A DNA stretch of 62,001 nucleotides from Bacteroidota bacterium (GTDB lineage Bacteria > Bacteroidota > Ignavibacteria > Ignavibacteriales > Ignavibacteriaceae). The notes below the pieces were generated by a model. That model had not been told where the DNA came from. It did not search any database and worked only from the letters and a program-made list of their open reading frames with translations. Both the position numbers and the translations under genes were made by a program. This document shows positions 17,891 to 27,617 of the stretch, piece after piece. Positions within the stretch are counted from its first letter, which is position 1. Each line of letters starts with the position of its first letter. Location: the NCBI GenBank assembly GCA_022564295.1, contig JADFLR010000025.1, positions 1-62,001 on the forward strand, read 5' to 3'.

Positions 17891-18637
17891 ATGAAAGTTA
17901 ATGTTCTCTTTTCTCCGGTTAATGCAGATGAACTATATTTTGCTAATAAAACCACAGTTGTTATTGATGTACTTCGGGCCTCTTCTACAATTATAAATGC
18001 TCTTTCAAATGGAGCTAAAGAAGTAATTCCCGTTGCTACAGTGGAGTTTGCCGTAAAAGTTTCTGGCGGAATGTTTGGTGGACAAACTCTTCTCGGTGGT
18101 GAAAGAAACACAAAAAAAATTGAGGGATTTGCAATCGGCAATTCACCAACAGAATATTCCAAAGAGGTTGTTAAAGATAAATTCATTGTTTTTTTCTCAA
18201 CCAACGGATCAAAGGCAATTGTAAAAGCTAAATTTTCGGAAAATTTATTAGTATGTTCTTTCAATAATTTATCAGCAGTTGCAAAGCATCTTATTAAGTT
18301 AAAAAACGATGTTGAAATTTTATGTGCGGGCACTAACAATCATTTTTCTTTGGAAGACTCAGTTTGTGCGGGCAAATTGATTGAAGAGATGAATAAGAAA
18401 AAGAAGCATATTGAAGTATCTGATTCATCAGCTGCAGCTTTTACACTGTATGAGAGATTCGGTAATGATATTTTAGAAATGTTAAAGAATACCGAACATG
18501 GTAAAAAACTTCTTGAAAACGGGTTTGATAAAGACCTGGAATTTTGCAGCAAATTAAATATAAATTCTGTATTACCATACTTCGACGGAATTAAGTTAAA
18601 ATCACTTGATTTGAAGAAACCTAAAATGCGTTCTTGA
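17891..18637 (+). CDS. comB: 2-phosphosulfolactate phosphatase-like protein (ComB family)
   Basis: A 248-residue protein of the ComB family, which removes phosphate from 2-phosphosulfolactate in coenzyme M synthesis. Family features are the N-terminal VVIDVLRASSTIINAL, the GGERNTKKIEGFAIGNSP stretch and FFSTNGSKAI. The start is placed at ATG 17891, where family similarity begins; the frame is open 49 codons further upstream, but that part does not look like ComB. No ComA, ComC or other coenzyme M genes are nearby. Many bacteria carry a solitary ComB-like protein of unknown substrate, so the reaction is uncertain. Confidence 0.85.
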   Translation: MKVNVLFSPVNADELYFANKTTVVIDVLRASSTIINALSNGAKEVIPVATVEFAVKVSGGMFGGQTLLGGERNTKKIEGFAIGNSPTEYSKEVVKDKFIVFFSTNGSKAIVKAKFSENLLVCSFNNLSAVAKHLIKLKNDVEILCAGTNNHFSLEDSVCAGKLIEEMNKKKKHIEVSDSSAAAFTLYERFGNDILEMLKNTEHGKKLLENGFDKDLEFCSKLNINSVLPYFDGIKLKSLDLKKPKMRS

Positions 18638-18659
18638 TTAATTATAGAACGAGAATAAA

Positions 18660-21089
18660 ATGGCTGCTAAAAAAAAAAGAAATAATAAATTAAAGAAGAA
18701 TAACAAAGAAAACTATTTCAGTTTTTCATCTGATAAAACAAAAAAAATACTTGGTATCATTCTTATCTTATTTTCAATTTTTCTCTTGTTCAGCATTATC
18801 TCGTACGATAGAAGGGATGAAGCTAATTTAACAGGATTTTTTTCAACAAGTGAGCATGGTGCCGATGTACACAACTGGGCGGGAATCTTCGGCGCATATA
18901 TTTCAAACTTTTTTATAAAATCAACCATTGGATATTTCTCCATTGTCTTTCCTTTTCTCTTTTTTACCTTTGGTATTTCGTCCTTTAAAAGAATAACAAC
19001 TCGAATTTTAATTCACAGTTCAAATTTTCTTCTTTTAAGCGGGATAATAATCGCATCCTTTTTTGGTGTATTCAGAATGTATTATAACGTTTTCACAGGG
19101 AGCTACGAACTTTCGGGTTTAGTTGGTGATTACCTCGGCGGATTATTGAGCAATCTGTTTGGAGGAGTTATTAGCGTCTTACTTTTAATTACTTCTATGA
19201 TTGCATTGCTGATATTTGCCTTCGATATAAAAATTGAAAAAATATTTTTATACATTAAAAACCTGTTTCAATCCTTACGATCAAAAGAAAAAATAAAATC
19301 TTCAACTGAGAATATTGAAGAAGATGACACTAACTTAATAAAAATTAAAAAGCTTCGTTCTGATAAGAAGAAAAAGAAAGAAGAAAATGAAACTCAAATA
19401 ACTGCCGAAGATTTAATGACTGAAGAAGAAGTGAAGACGAATATCAGGATCATTCGTAAAGATGATCAACCACCGCTGCCCGTTCATAACAAACTGCTTG
19501 AAGATCAAAGGAAAAAAGTTGATTTGGAAAAAACTGGAGAAATTCATAAAAAAGATATTGACCGCACAGAAGGGGAGAAACTTCCTGATCCGTGGGAAGA
19601 AAACATTAATTATAAAATGGTGGGATTAGATCTGCTTGACGCTGTCCCCGAAGAAAATTTTCAAGTTGCAGAAGAGGAGTTAAAAAGAAATGCCGAACTG
19701 CTGAAAGAAAAACTAAAACTTTTTGATATTGACATTAAGGATATTTCTGTAACTCCCGGTCCTGTTGTTACATTATATGAAATTGTACCTGCACCGGGCG
19801 TAAAGATTAGCAAGATAGTTGCACTAGAGAATGATATTGCGCTTGCATTGGCTGCAAGAGGAATAAGAATAATAGCACCAATACCTGGCAAAGGTGCAAT
19901 TGGTGTTGAAATACCAAATAGAAATGCAACGCTTGTTACAGCAAGATCAGTTTTAGGTAAAATATATGAGTCCAAAGCCGAGCTGCCGTTAGCACTAGGT
20001 AAAACTATAGATGGAAATGTCTTCATAACTGATCTTTCTCAAATGCCGCATTTATTGATTGCCGGTTCAACAGGTTCAGGCAAGAGTGTCGGTATCAACA
20101 TGATCATAAGCAGTTTGCTTTTTACTAAACATCCATCAGAGGTCAAGTTTATTCTTGTTGATCCGAAAAAAATTGAATTGTCCTTTTACAATAAATTAAG
20201 AAGGCATTACCTGGCAGTTTCACCCGATCTTGATGAGGAGATAATAACCATTCCTCAAAATGCAGTGCTCATGCTTAAATCGATTGAGAACGAAATGGAA
20301 AAGCGTTATGATAAACTAGCAAAAGCCGGTGTGAGGAATATTGTAGATTATAATAAAAAAGTATCCGATCCTAAAACAAAACCACACAATACAGAATCAA
20401 TTAAACATCACCATCTGCCGTATTTAGTTGTCATAATAGATGAGCTTGCCGACTTAATGATAACTGCAGGTAAAGAAGTTGAAGAGCCAATAACACGGCT
20501 TGCTCAGCTTGCACGAGCGGTTGGGATACATCTTGTTCTTGCAACTCAACGTCCATCGGTTAATGTTATAACCGGTGTTATAAAAGCAAATTTCAGTGCG
20601 AGAATTGCATACCAGGTTGCAACCAAAATCGATTCAAGAACCATACTCGATATGAACGGGGCGGAACAATTGCTTGGTAAGGGCGATATGTTGTTCCTGC
20701 CAACCGGTTCACCAAAGCCGTTTCGTATTCAAAACGCATTCATCTCTACTGATGAAGTTGAGAGAATTACAAACTTTATTTATCCACAGGATTCTTACTC
20801 GAAACCTTATTTTCTTCCTTCTATTTATGAAAAGAAAAGCTCTAGAGCCGGCGGGTTTACAGCAGATTTTGATCCGATGTTTGAAGAAGCCGCGCAGGTT
20901 ATCGTTCGTCATCAACAGGGCTCGGTATCTTTACTTCAGCGAAAATTAAAGTTAGGATATTCCAGGGCTGCACGAATTGTCGATCAACTTGAGGAAGCCG
21001 GAATTGTTGGTCCAAATGACGGAAGTAAGGCAAGACATGTATTGATTGAAAATGAAATGCAGTTGGAAACATTATTAAGGACTCTGTAG
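18660..21089 (+). CDS. ftsK: DNA translocase FtsK/SpoIIIE
   Basis: An 809-residue septal DNA pump that moves chromosome ends away from the division site. Four to five membrane helices lie in about residues 28-190, followed by a charged linker (~200-330), then the alpha/beta RecA-like motor. Walker A is GSTGSGKSVG near residue 470; Walker B is VVIIDELADLM near 600. The C-terminal ~65 residues form the gamma winged-helix domain (VSLLQRKLKLGYSRAARIVDQL) that reads KOPS-type sequences and activates Xer recombinases. A Xer recombinase is encoded at 41859. The linker is much shorter than in E. coli FtsK. Confidence 0.96.
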   Translation: MAAKKKRNNKLKKNNKENYFSFSSDKTKKILGIILILFSIFLLFSIISYDRRDEANLTGFFSTSEHGADVHNWAGIFGAYISNFFIKSTIGYFSIVFPFLFFTFGISSFKRITTRILIHSSNFLLLSGIIIASFFGVFRMYYNVFTGSYELSGLVGDYLGGLLSNLFGGVISVLLLITSMIALLIFAFDIKIEKIFLYIKNLFQSLRSKEKIKSSTENIEEDDTNLIKIKKLRSDKKKKKEENETQITAEDLMTEEEVKTNIRIIRKDDQPPLPVHNKLLEDQRKKVDLEKTGEIHKKDIDRTEGEKLPDPWEENINYKMVGLDLLDAVPEENFQVAEEELKRNAELLKEKLKLFDIDIKDISVTPGPVVTLYEIVPAPGVKISKIVALENDIALALAARGIRIIAPIPGKGAIGVEIPNRNATLVTARSVLGKIYESKAELPLALGKTIDGNVFITDLSQMPHLLIAGSTGSGKSVGINMIISSLLFTKHPSEVKFILVDPKKIELSFYNKLRRHYLAVSPDLDEEIITIPQNAVLMLKSIENEMEKRYDKLAKAGVRNIVDYNKKVSDPKTKPHNTESIKHHHLPYLVVIIDELADLMITAGKEVEEPITRLAQLARAVGIHLVLATQRPSVNVITGVIKANFSARIAYQVATKIDSRTILDMNGAEQLLGKGDMLFLPTGSPKPFRIQNAFISTDEVERITNFIYPQDSYSKPYFLPSIYEKKSSRAGGFTADFDPMFEEAAQVIVRHQQGSVSLLQRKLKLGYSRAARIVDQLEEAGIVGPNDGSKARHVLIENEMQLETLLRTL

Positions 21090-21117
21090 TTAATATTAAA
21101 AACAAAAGATAATTAAA

Positions 21118-21726
21118 GTGAAAAATATAATTAGAATATTCATAGCGATAATTTTTATATTTGCCACCACAACGTTCTCACAAAACGATGCGGATAAAGT
21201 GCTGAATGATCTGCAAACAAAATTTGATACAATAAAAGACCTTTCTGTTGAATTTACACAATCGGGTAACGGGAAAAATAAATTGGCAGGTATGCTGTTT
21301 TTAAAAAGAGAAAATAAATTGAGAATAGAAACAAAAAATTTTATCATCGTTACTGATGGAACAACATCCTGGAATTATAACAAAAAAGAGAATAAAGTTA
21401 TTATCAGTAATTATGATGAAAATGATCCCGGTGTTTTTTCAATAAAAGAACTTGTTTATGAATTACCTGCTGAGAGCGATATTGAGTTAAGTAATGAAAA
21501 CGGACAAAATGTTTTAACGCTTACTCCAAATAGTTATAATTATAGTTTCGATAGTGCTAAACTCTGGATTAATGAAGATAATTTGATAAGTAAAGTAGTT
21601 CTAAATGATGCAGCAATAGGAATAGTTAAGGTAAAGTTTTCGAACTATCAGCTTAATCAAAATTTAAAAGATTCGGAATTTTCATTTACACCGCCCGAAG
21701 GAAGCAGAATTATTGACATCAGATAG
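21118..21726 (+). CDS. LolA-like outer-membrane lipoprotein carrier protein
   Basis: A 202-residue periplasmic protein with a cleavable signal (ending near TFSQ) and the LolA/LppX-like open beta-barrel pattern: DLSVEFTQ, GMLFLKRENKLRIE, FIIVTDGTTSWNYN, and a final beta strand EFSFTPPEGSRII. LolA shuttles lipoproteins from the inner to the outer membrane. It starts at GTG 21118. It overlaps the following flippase-like gene by 14 bases, suggesting one transcript from ftsK onward. Other Lol genes are not in the window. Confidence 0.85.
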   Translation: MKNIIRIFIAIIFIFATTTFSQNDADKVLNDLQTKFDTIKDLSVEFTQSGNGKNKLAGMLFLKRENKLRIETKNFIIVTDGTTSWNYNKKENKVIISNYDENDPGVFSIKELVYELPAESDIELSNENGQNVLTLTPNSYNYSFDSAKLWINEDNLISKVVLNDAAIGIVKVKFSNYQLNQNLKDSEFSFTPPEGSRIIDIR

Positions 21727-22762
21727 AATAAAAAACTCTTCCATATTAAAAGCATTTTTAAGTTATGGGATATCGCTGTCATTAGCAGTTATTTTCCTCT
21801 ACATTGCATTTCATGGCGTTAACATCAGCGAGGTGATGGACATTGTTTCCAACGCATCAGTTTTATGGATGGTTGTGTTTACGGTAACTCTTTTTCTTGG
21901 TCACTTAATTCGTGCTTTACGATGGAAGGTTATATTAAATTCAGTAAAACCAAATACTTCATTTAAACATCTTTTCAGTGCATTGATGGTTGGATACGGC
22001 GTTAATTGTGTAACACCAAAATTAGGAGAAATTACGCGTGCTGTACTGCTTGGCAAATGGGAAAACCTTTCTCGTTCCTCAATGTTCGGAACGGTTATAG
22101 TTGAACGAGTTATTGATATTATTTCTCTCGGATTGGCGGTGTTGGTTTCAGTATTTGTGTGGCGCGAAAACCTATACGATAGTTTTCCCTGGCTTGAAAC
22201 CACATTGTATTTTGCAGGAATAATGATGTTAATAGTAATTTTAATGATTTATTTAACAGTAAAATACAAAGATAAATTCTACGGTTTTATCATCAGGTTG
22301 TTCAGTAAATTATCCGAAAAATTTGCAACAAAACTGGCATATATTTTTGAAATGTTAACCGAGGGATTCTCAAGTTTAAAAGGGATAAGAAATTATATTT
22401 ATACAGTTTTACTAACTTTAGTTATCCTACTTGTTTATGCTCTAAGCTCATATATCGGATTTTTTATGTTCCAAGAATTAAAGCCGGTTACCTACGAGAT
22501 GGGCTGGGTATTGATGAGTATTGCTGCAATTGGCGTTATTATACCCACACCCGGTGCAACCGGCTCATATCACACTCTTGCAAAATCCACTCTTGTTTTG
22601 CTCTTTGGATTTGGGGAAACCGTTAGTGCTGCCTATGCGTTTTTAACACATATCATCTCATACTTTTTATTTATCTTCACAGCTTTATTTGTTTATTTTG
22701 TTGTTATCAAACAAAAAAACAGGCTTATAAAAGTAGTAGAAACAAAACTGGATGATTTATGA
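21713..22762 (+). CDS. lysylphosphatidylglycerol synthetase TM-region / YbhN-type membrane protein
   Basis: A 349-residue integral membrane protein with about eight hydrophobic helices. Family-typical stretches are LRWKVILNSVKP (about 68-80), the VNCVTPKLGEITRAVLLGKW segment and PTPGATGSYHTLAKS near residue 280. The family (UPF0104/LPG_synthase_TM) includes the flippase half of MprF and stand-alone proteins implicated in lipid or polyprenol handling. There is no attached catalytic synthetase domain here. It overlaps the LolA-like gene upstream and the next gene downstream (ATGA), so these form one envelope operon. The substrate is unknown. Confidence 0.88.
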   Translation: MTSDRIKNSSILKAFLSYGISLSLAVIFLYIAFHGVNISEVMDIVSNASVLWMVVFTVTLFLGHLIRALRWKVILNSVKPNTSFKHLFSALMVGYGVNCVTPKLGEITRAVLLGKWENLSRSSMFGTVIVERVIDIISLGLAVLVSVFVWRENLYDSFPWLETTLYFAGIMMLIVILMIYLTVKYKDKFYGFIIRLFSKLSEKFATKLAYIFEMLTEGFSSLKGIRNYIYTVLLTLVILLVYALSSYIGFFMFQELKPVTYEMGWVLMSIAAIGVIIPTPGATGSYHTLAKSTLVLLFGFGETVSAAYAFLTHIISYFLFIFTALFVYFVVIKQKNRLIKVVETKLDDL

Positions 22763-23418
22763 AAAAACATTTATTTGTTACAATTATTTTATTATCAAAC
22801 ACTCTTACCTTTGCACAAGTTGAGTTAAAAGGTACGATGGGAATTTACTTCACAAGTATTCCATCAATGCAGGATTATATCAATCAGAGTGGATTAGCTT
22901 CAAATAATCAGCTCAGTAGTTTTGTTTCTTCGGTTATGTTTGCCGGGGAAGCCGGAATTTTTATCAGCCCCAATTTTGAAACATCTTTAGAACTGGCTTA
23001 TCAGCTTTATTCATATACAAATGGAAGCCCCGGTGGGCAATACGACCTAACTTTCTCTAACTTAATGCCTACAGTTTTTGCTTACTATGTATTAGTGGGC
23101 ACAGGGTACAATTTTAAATTTGGCGGGGGGCTCGGTCCAAGATTTGTAAATGTTGATGAATCACTACCGGCTTCCGGATTTACAACAACTTATAATTCTG
23201 TGGGTTATGGTATTGTTGGAAGAATTGAAGGTAACACTCTTTTAGGAAGCAGCATATACGCAAACATAGGTGCAGATATTAGTTATGATGTAAATGGTGA
23301 ACCTGAAAATAACGGAAATCCTTTGCATAACAACCTTCAAAATGAAAATGTAAACTTTGATGCTTTCTCGGTTGGTGTAAGACTGGGTATAACTTACATC
23401 ATCGGGGGGAGTAATTGA
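22759..23418 (+). CDS. predicted outer-membrane beta-barrel protein
   Basis: A 219-residue protein with a Sec signal (cleavage near TFAQ at residue 20) and, after it, a series of amphipathic strands with Gly and aromatic residues (YTNGSPGGQYDLTF, FAYYVLVGTGYNFKFGGGLG) ending in a strand SVGVRLGITYIIGG. This pattern fits a small eight-strand OmpA/OmpW-like barrel. I cannot assign a specific family. The start overlaps the preceding stop (ATGA) and its own stop overlaps the TTG start of uppP, so it is embedded in a translationally coupled run. Confidence 0.7.
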   Translation: MKKHLFVTIILLSNTLTFAQVELKGTMGIYFTSIPSMQDYINQSGLASNNQLSSFVSSVMFAGEAGIFISPNFETSLELAYQLYSYTNGSPGGQYDLTFSNLMPTVFAYYVLVGTGYNFKFGGGLGPRFVNVDESLPASGFTTTYNSVGYGIVGRIEGNTLLGSSIYANIGADISYDVNGEPENNGNPLHNNLQNENVNFDAFSVGVRLGITYIIGGSN

Positions 23419-24263
23419 GCATACTTGAATCAATTATTCTGGGAATAGTACAGGGATTATCCGAGTTCCTCCCGATCAGCAGTTCGGCACATTTAACTTT
23501 AGCCGGAAAATTAATGAATGTTGTTCCAAAAGATCATCCTGAATTTTGGACGGCGTTCGTGGCGGTTATTCAATTGGGCACCTTAATTTCAATATTAATT
23601 TATTTTAGCAAGGACATCATTAATATAACAAACGATTTTTTCAGGGATAACATTAAGTTGAAATTAAAATATCGAGAGCAAAGTCTTTATTCCAGATTAG
23701 GTTGGATGATAGCAATAGGTACCATTCCTATAGTTATTATCGGTTTAGGATTTAAAGATATTATTGAAGGTTCTCTAACAAAAAATTTATATGTAATTTC
23801 ATTAAGCTTAATTATATTTGCAATTATTTTAGCGATTTCAGAACGAGTAGCTGAACACAAAAGAGATATTAAAGATTTAACAATTAAAGATTCGCTCATC
23901 ATAGGCATTGCACAATCTTTTGCACTCATTCCCGGCGCCTCCCGCTCAGGTACAACAATTACCGGTGGATTATTTGTTGGGTTAAAACGTTCCGATGCAG
24001 CACGCTTCTCTTTTTTATTAAGTATTCCCGCAGTGTTTGCAAGCGGTTTATTAGAGCTTTATAGTGCGTTAAAATATATTGATGCTTCCATGATGCTCAA
24101 CTTTGCGGCGGCAACTGTAGCATCTGCTGTAAGTGGTTATATCGCAATAGATTTTCTTATAAAATACCTAAAAAAACATTCAACGTATATTTTTATTTTT
24201 TATAGAATTGTTTTGGGTATTTTAATTATAGTTTTATTATTAACAAACACTTTCAAACCATAA
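23415..24263 (+). CDS. uppP: undecaprenyl-diphosphatase UppP
   Basis: A 282-residue membrane enzyme that recycles undecaprenyl pyrophosphate to the monophosphate lipid carrier for peptidoglycan and other surface glycans, and gives bacitracin tolerance. The two catalytic signatures are present: GIVQGLSEFLPISSSAHL near the N-terminus (Glu and Ser) and PGASRSGTTITGGL near residue 175 (Arg). About eight membrane helices. The start is a TTG whose TTGA overlaps the previous stop. Confidence 0.96.
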   Translation: MSILESIILGIVQGLSEFLPISSSAHLTLAGKLMNVVPKDHPEFWTAFVAVIQLGTLISILIYFSKDIINITNDFFRDNIKLKLKYREQSLYSRLGWMIAIGTIPIVIIGLGFKDIIEGSLTKNLYVISLSLIIFAIILAISERVAEHKRDIKDLTIKDSLIIGIAQSFALIPGASRSGTTITGGLFVGLKRSDAARFSFLLSIPAVFASGLLELYSALKYIDASMMLNFAAATVASAVSGYIAIDFLIKYLKKHSTYIFIFYRIVLGILIIVLLLTNTFKP

Positions 24264-24272
24264 GGAGACAAC

Positions 24273-24893
24273 ATGAAAAAAAATATTTTCACCCTGTTTT
24301 TAGTTATGCTTTCATTTGGGATTATATTCGCATACGGGAAACTAAATAATGTTAATTCCAATATTTCAGATAAAGGGAATTTTTTTATGAGTGATTCAAT
24401 AACGGTAGCGATCATCAAAACAAATATGGGCACAATTGAAATAGAACTTTTTGCAGACAAAACACCAAAGACTGTTGAAAACTTTGTTGGGCTTGCTAAA
24501 AAAGGATATTATAATGGAGTCATTTTTCATAGAGTAATCAAAGACTTTATGTTACAAGCTGGCGATCCCACAGGTACAGGTAGCGGCGGTGCAAGCTTTT
24601 GGGGCGGTAAGTTTGAAGATGAATTTGTTTCTGATTTAAATCACAATACGCCGGGAATACTCTCAATGGCTAATGCAGGACCTAACACAAACGGCAGCCA
24701 GTTTTTTATTACACTTGTTGCCACACCATGGTTAGATGGTAAACATACTGTGTTTGGAAAAGTAATTAACGGCATGGATGTAGTTTATGCAATTGGCAAA
24801 GTTAAAACAGAAGCGGGTGACAAACCAATTAATACAGTGGTCATGGAAGAAGTAACAATCGAAAAAAGAGCAGGTGCAAACACCGAAGACTAA
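24273..24893 (+). CDS. exported peptidyl-prolyl cis-trans isomerase, cyclophilin type
   Basis: A 206-residue cyclophilin that speeds proline isomerisation in protein folding. An N-terminal hydrophobic signal (about residues 1-22) directs it to the envelope. The cyclophilin core spans about 45-200, with [19 protein letters not shown] (active-site Arg/Phe region), [17 protein letters not shown] and the [14 protein letters not shown] block, all characteristic. AAGGAG precedes the ATG. It sits nine bases after uppP. Confidence 0.94.
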   Translation: MKKNIFTLFLVMLSFGIIFAYGKLNNVNSNISDKGNFFMSDSITVAIIKTNMGTIEIELFADKTPKTVENFVGLAKKGYYNGVIFHRVIKDFMLQAGDPTGTGSGGASFWGGKFEDEFVSDLNHNTPGILSMANAGPNTNGSQFFITLVATPWLDGKHTVFGKVINGMDVVYAIGKVKTEAGDKPINTVVMEEVTIEKRAGANTED

Positions 24894-24926
24894 TTTTTAT
24901 CTGACCATTAAGAAAATGATGAACAG

Positions 24927-26399
24927 ATGAAACAACAGGAATTTTTCTCCTCCAGATGGGCGCTTATAATTGCTACCATTGGTATAGCGGTTGGCACAGG
25001 AAATATATGGCGTTTTTCTAGAATTGTTGCCCAAAACGGAGGAGGTTCCTTTCTTATTCCATGGGTAATTTTCCTGCTTATCTGGTCAGTCCCATTAATC
25101 ATTGCGGAGTTTGCAATTGGTAAATCCACAAGAATGGGACCGGTTGGTGCGATGGCAAAAACCGCAGGGAGAAAATTTGGCTGGATGGGGGCATTCATTG
25201 TTTTCGTTTCAACTGCCATTATGTTTTATTATTCTGTTGTTACAGGATGGTGCCTGCGCTATTTTTTCTCTTCCGTTTCAGGTAATTTGTTTAAAGTTGA
25301 TGATTACCATGTTTACTGGAATAACTTTGCAAATGGTTATGAACCGCTTCTCTTTCATTTCATTGCAATTTCGTTTGTTGCTTTTGTTGTGCTAAGAGGT
25401 GTTACAAAAGGTATTGAAACAGTAACTAAGTTTTTAGTTCCTTCTTTGTTAATAATCTTATTTATTCTTTTTGTTCGGGCAATCACTCTTCCCAATGCCA
25501 TTGAAGGAATTAAATATTTTTTCACACCGGATATAAATGTTATCCTCGATCATAAAGTATGGCTGAACGCGCTAACACAAAATGCTTGGGATACAGGTGC
25601 AGGATGGGGATTGATTCTTGTTTATGCAGTTTATATGAAAAAGAAGGAGGACATCCCGCTTAATGCTGCACTCATTGGCTTTGGTAACAATGCGATTTCT
25701 ATTATTGCGGGAATTACAATATTTTCAACGGTCTTTGCATTAAGTTCTGTAGATGCAATGACACAGGTATCACAATCAGGTCCGGCAAACACAGGACTAA
25801 CGTTTATTTATTTACCGCTTCTTTTTAGCAAGATGACGGGAAATGATACAATCAATTTATTTTTTGCTTCTATCTTTTTCCTTGCGCTCTTTTTTGCTGC
25901 ATTCACTTCTTTAATTTCAATGATAGAGCTTTCAACCCGGACAATGATTGATTTTGGATTGAAACGAAAACGTGCAGTAGGTATTATTGTTGTAATAGGA
26001 TTTTTGTTAGGATTCCCTTCCGCACTCAATCTTAAAGTTTTAGCAAACCAGGATTGGGTTTGGGGTGTTGGTTTGATCCTTAGCGGAGCGTTCATTGCAT
26101 TTGCAGTAAAGCAGTATGGAATCGATAAATTCAGAACAGAATTAATTAATGGTTACGGAAGTGATATTAAAATTGGTAAGTGGTACAATTATATCATCGG
26201 CATATTAATTCCAATCCAGGTAGTTGTATTAATTTTATGGTGGCTGATTTCTTCAGTTTCGTGGGATCCTGAATGGTGGAATCCGTTACACGTTGAGAAT
26301 GCAGGCACTGCAATTTTTCAGTGGGCAATTGTGCTTGTATTTTTTATAGTATTTAACAAATATATCGTTGCTAAAACATTAAATAATAATTTGGATTAG
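24927..26399 (+). CDS. sodium-dependent transporter, NSS (SNF) family
   Basis: A 490-residue secondary transporter with about 11-12 membrane helices and the LeuT-type fold. The N-terminal signature SSRWALIIATIGIAVGTGNIWRF (unwound TM1 that binds Na+ and substrate) and the GGGSFLIPW segment of TM2 are clear. A short gene right downstream encodes a MetS-type small subunit, so this is likely a MetP-like subunit of a two-component NSS transporter; characterised examples take up methionine and other neutral amino acids. Substrate here is inferred only. Confidence 0.93.
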   Translation: MKQQEFFSSRWALIIATIGIAVGTGNIWRFSRIVAQNGGGSFLIPWVIFLLIWSVPLIIAEFAIGKSTRMGPVGAMAKTAGRKFGWMGAFIVFVSTAIMFYYSVVTGWCLRYFFSSVSGNLFKVDDYHVYWNNFANGYEPLLFHFIAISFVAFVVLRGVTKGIETVTKFLVPSLLIILFILFVRAITLPNAIEGIKYFFTPDINVILDHKVWLNALTQNAWDTGAGWGLILVYAVYMKKKEDIPLNAALIGFGNNAISIIAGITIFSTVFALSSVDAMTQVSQSGPANTGLTFIYLPLLFSKMTGNDTINLFFASIFFLALFFAAFTSLISMIELSTRTMIDFGLKRKRAVGIIVVIGFLLGFPSALNLKVLANQDWVWGVGLILSGAFIAFAVKQYGIDKFRTELINGYGSDIKIGKWYNYIIGILIPIQVVVLILWWLISSVSWDPEWWNPLHVENAGTAIFQWAIVLVFFIVFNKYIVAKTLNNNLD

Positions 26400-26408
26400 A
26401 GGTATAAG

Positions 26409-26531
26409 ATGGAAATAAGCACAATTATAACGATGGTTTTAGTATTAGGAATTGTATGGGGAGGGCTGGCTTTTTTCCTGGTGCGTGCAATTAAATATGA
26501 AAAAGTGAAATTTAAAAATGGCAAAGAGTAA
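26409..26531 (+). CDS. MetS-type NSS transporter small subunit
   Basis: A 40-residue protein with one membrane helix (about residues 5-28, with the conserved IVWGGLAFFLVRAI) and a short basic tail. It lies nine bases after the large NSS transporter gene and matches the small partner subunits such as MetS in position, size and helix. AGGTATAAG before the ATG gives a modest ribosome site. Its last 14 bases overlap the start of holA. It is short enough to be missed by gene finders. Confidence 0.8.
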   Translation: MEISTIITMVLVLGIVWGGLAFFLVRAIKYEKVKFKNGKE

Positions 26532-27525
26532 AGCACCTTCTATTCTCGATATAATCCCGGCTATTAATAAAGGACCCTTGCAGCCCGTTTATTATTTTTT
26601 TGGTGAAGATTATTATCTCCTTCAAAATGTTTTAGATATGATCAGCAAGGCAGTGTTACCGCTTATAACTTCAGATTTTGATAAAGAAACTTTTTACGGC
26701 GATAAAAAACCACTTGGTGAAGTGCTTGATTTTGCTAAAGCGTTTCCATTCGGTTCAGAAAAAAAATTAATTATCTTCAAGCAATTTGAAAAAGTAAAGG
26801 ATAAAAAACCGCTGGTAGATTATGCAGCTTCTCCAGCTGATTTTACTGTTTTGGTTTTAATCCACAACGGGATCATTACAAACTTAAGTACTGAACCATA
26901 CAAAACCCTAAGTAAAAATAACTTCATCTTTGAAGCGAAAGAGTTGAAGGGTAAAAACTTGCTTAAGTGGCTGATAAGGCATATTGAAGAAAAAGGCAAG
27001 ATCATATCAGAGGAAAATGCACAGATGCTTGTTGATATTTCCGGTGAGAGTAGAAGTATGCTCGAAAACCAGATTGAAAAGATCATCACTTTTATGAGTG
27101 AAGACAAAGAAATTTCCTTTGATCAGATTCAATCGCTTTCAACCAGGTTAAAACAATTTTCAATTTTCGATCTTCAAAATGCAATCGGTAAAAAAGAAAA
27201 AGATAAAGCGATTGACATTGCCTTTAACCTTTTGGAAAACAGTGCTGAACCGGTTTTTATTGTTGCAATGCTTACGCGTTATTTTACTGGAGTTTCCCGT
27301 GTTAGTGAACTAACAAAGGAAAACATACCATTTCAGCAAGCGGCAAGGATCGTTGGCACTCATCCATATTATTATAAAGATTATCAGCAGGCAAGAAGAC
27401 TATATTCTGATTCTGATCTTGCAGGAGTTTTCCGCGCATTACTTCATGCAGACCTTTCCATCAAAACAACCTCTGCAGATGGGAAAAATATTATCACTAT
27501 TTTAATTTCGGAAATACTTTCCTGA
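26518..27525 (+). CDS. holA: DNA polymerase III delta subunit
   Basis: A 335-residue clamp-loader subunit that opens the beta sliding clamp. The N-terminal domain has the YYFFGEDYYLLQNVL motif typical of HolA; the middle holds LKGKNLLKWLIRHIEEKGKII and the lid-like DISGESRSMLENQIEKI; the C-terminal collar domain includes FDLQNAIGKKEKDKAI and the AARIVGTHPYYYKDYQQAR segment. Length is normal. The ATG overlaps the 3' end of the upstream small membrane gene by 14 bases, so it may be translationally coupled to that transporter operon. Confidence 0.93.
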   Translation: MAKSKAPSILDIIPAINKGPLQPVYYFFGEDYYLLQNVLDMISKAVLPLITSDFDKETFYGDKKPLGEVLDFAKAFPFGSEKKLIIFKQFEKVKDKKPLVDYAASPADFTVLVLIHNGIITNLSTEPYKTLSKNNFIFEAKELKGKNLLKWLIRHIEEKGKIISEENAQMLVDISGESRSMLENQIEKIITFMSEDKEISFDQIQSLSTRLKQFSIFDLQNAIGKKEKDKAIDIAFNLLENSAEPVFIVAMLTRYFTGVSRVSELTKENIPFQQAARIVGTHPYYYKDYQQARRLYSDSDLAGVFRALLHADLSIKTTSADGKNIITILISEILS

Positions 27526-27617
27526 ATTCACTAAAAACAGTTCTCTATTTCACCTTTTTTAATTAATTTGTGTAGCAGAGGAAACAAAATTCAAGTATAA
27601 TAGTATAAATATAGTTA

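Noticed and set aside
17670-17894. 74-codon ORF before the comB-like gene
   Set aside because: Low-complexity translation, no ribosome site, and a better explanation by the two-frame remnant reading.
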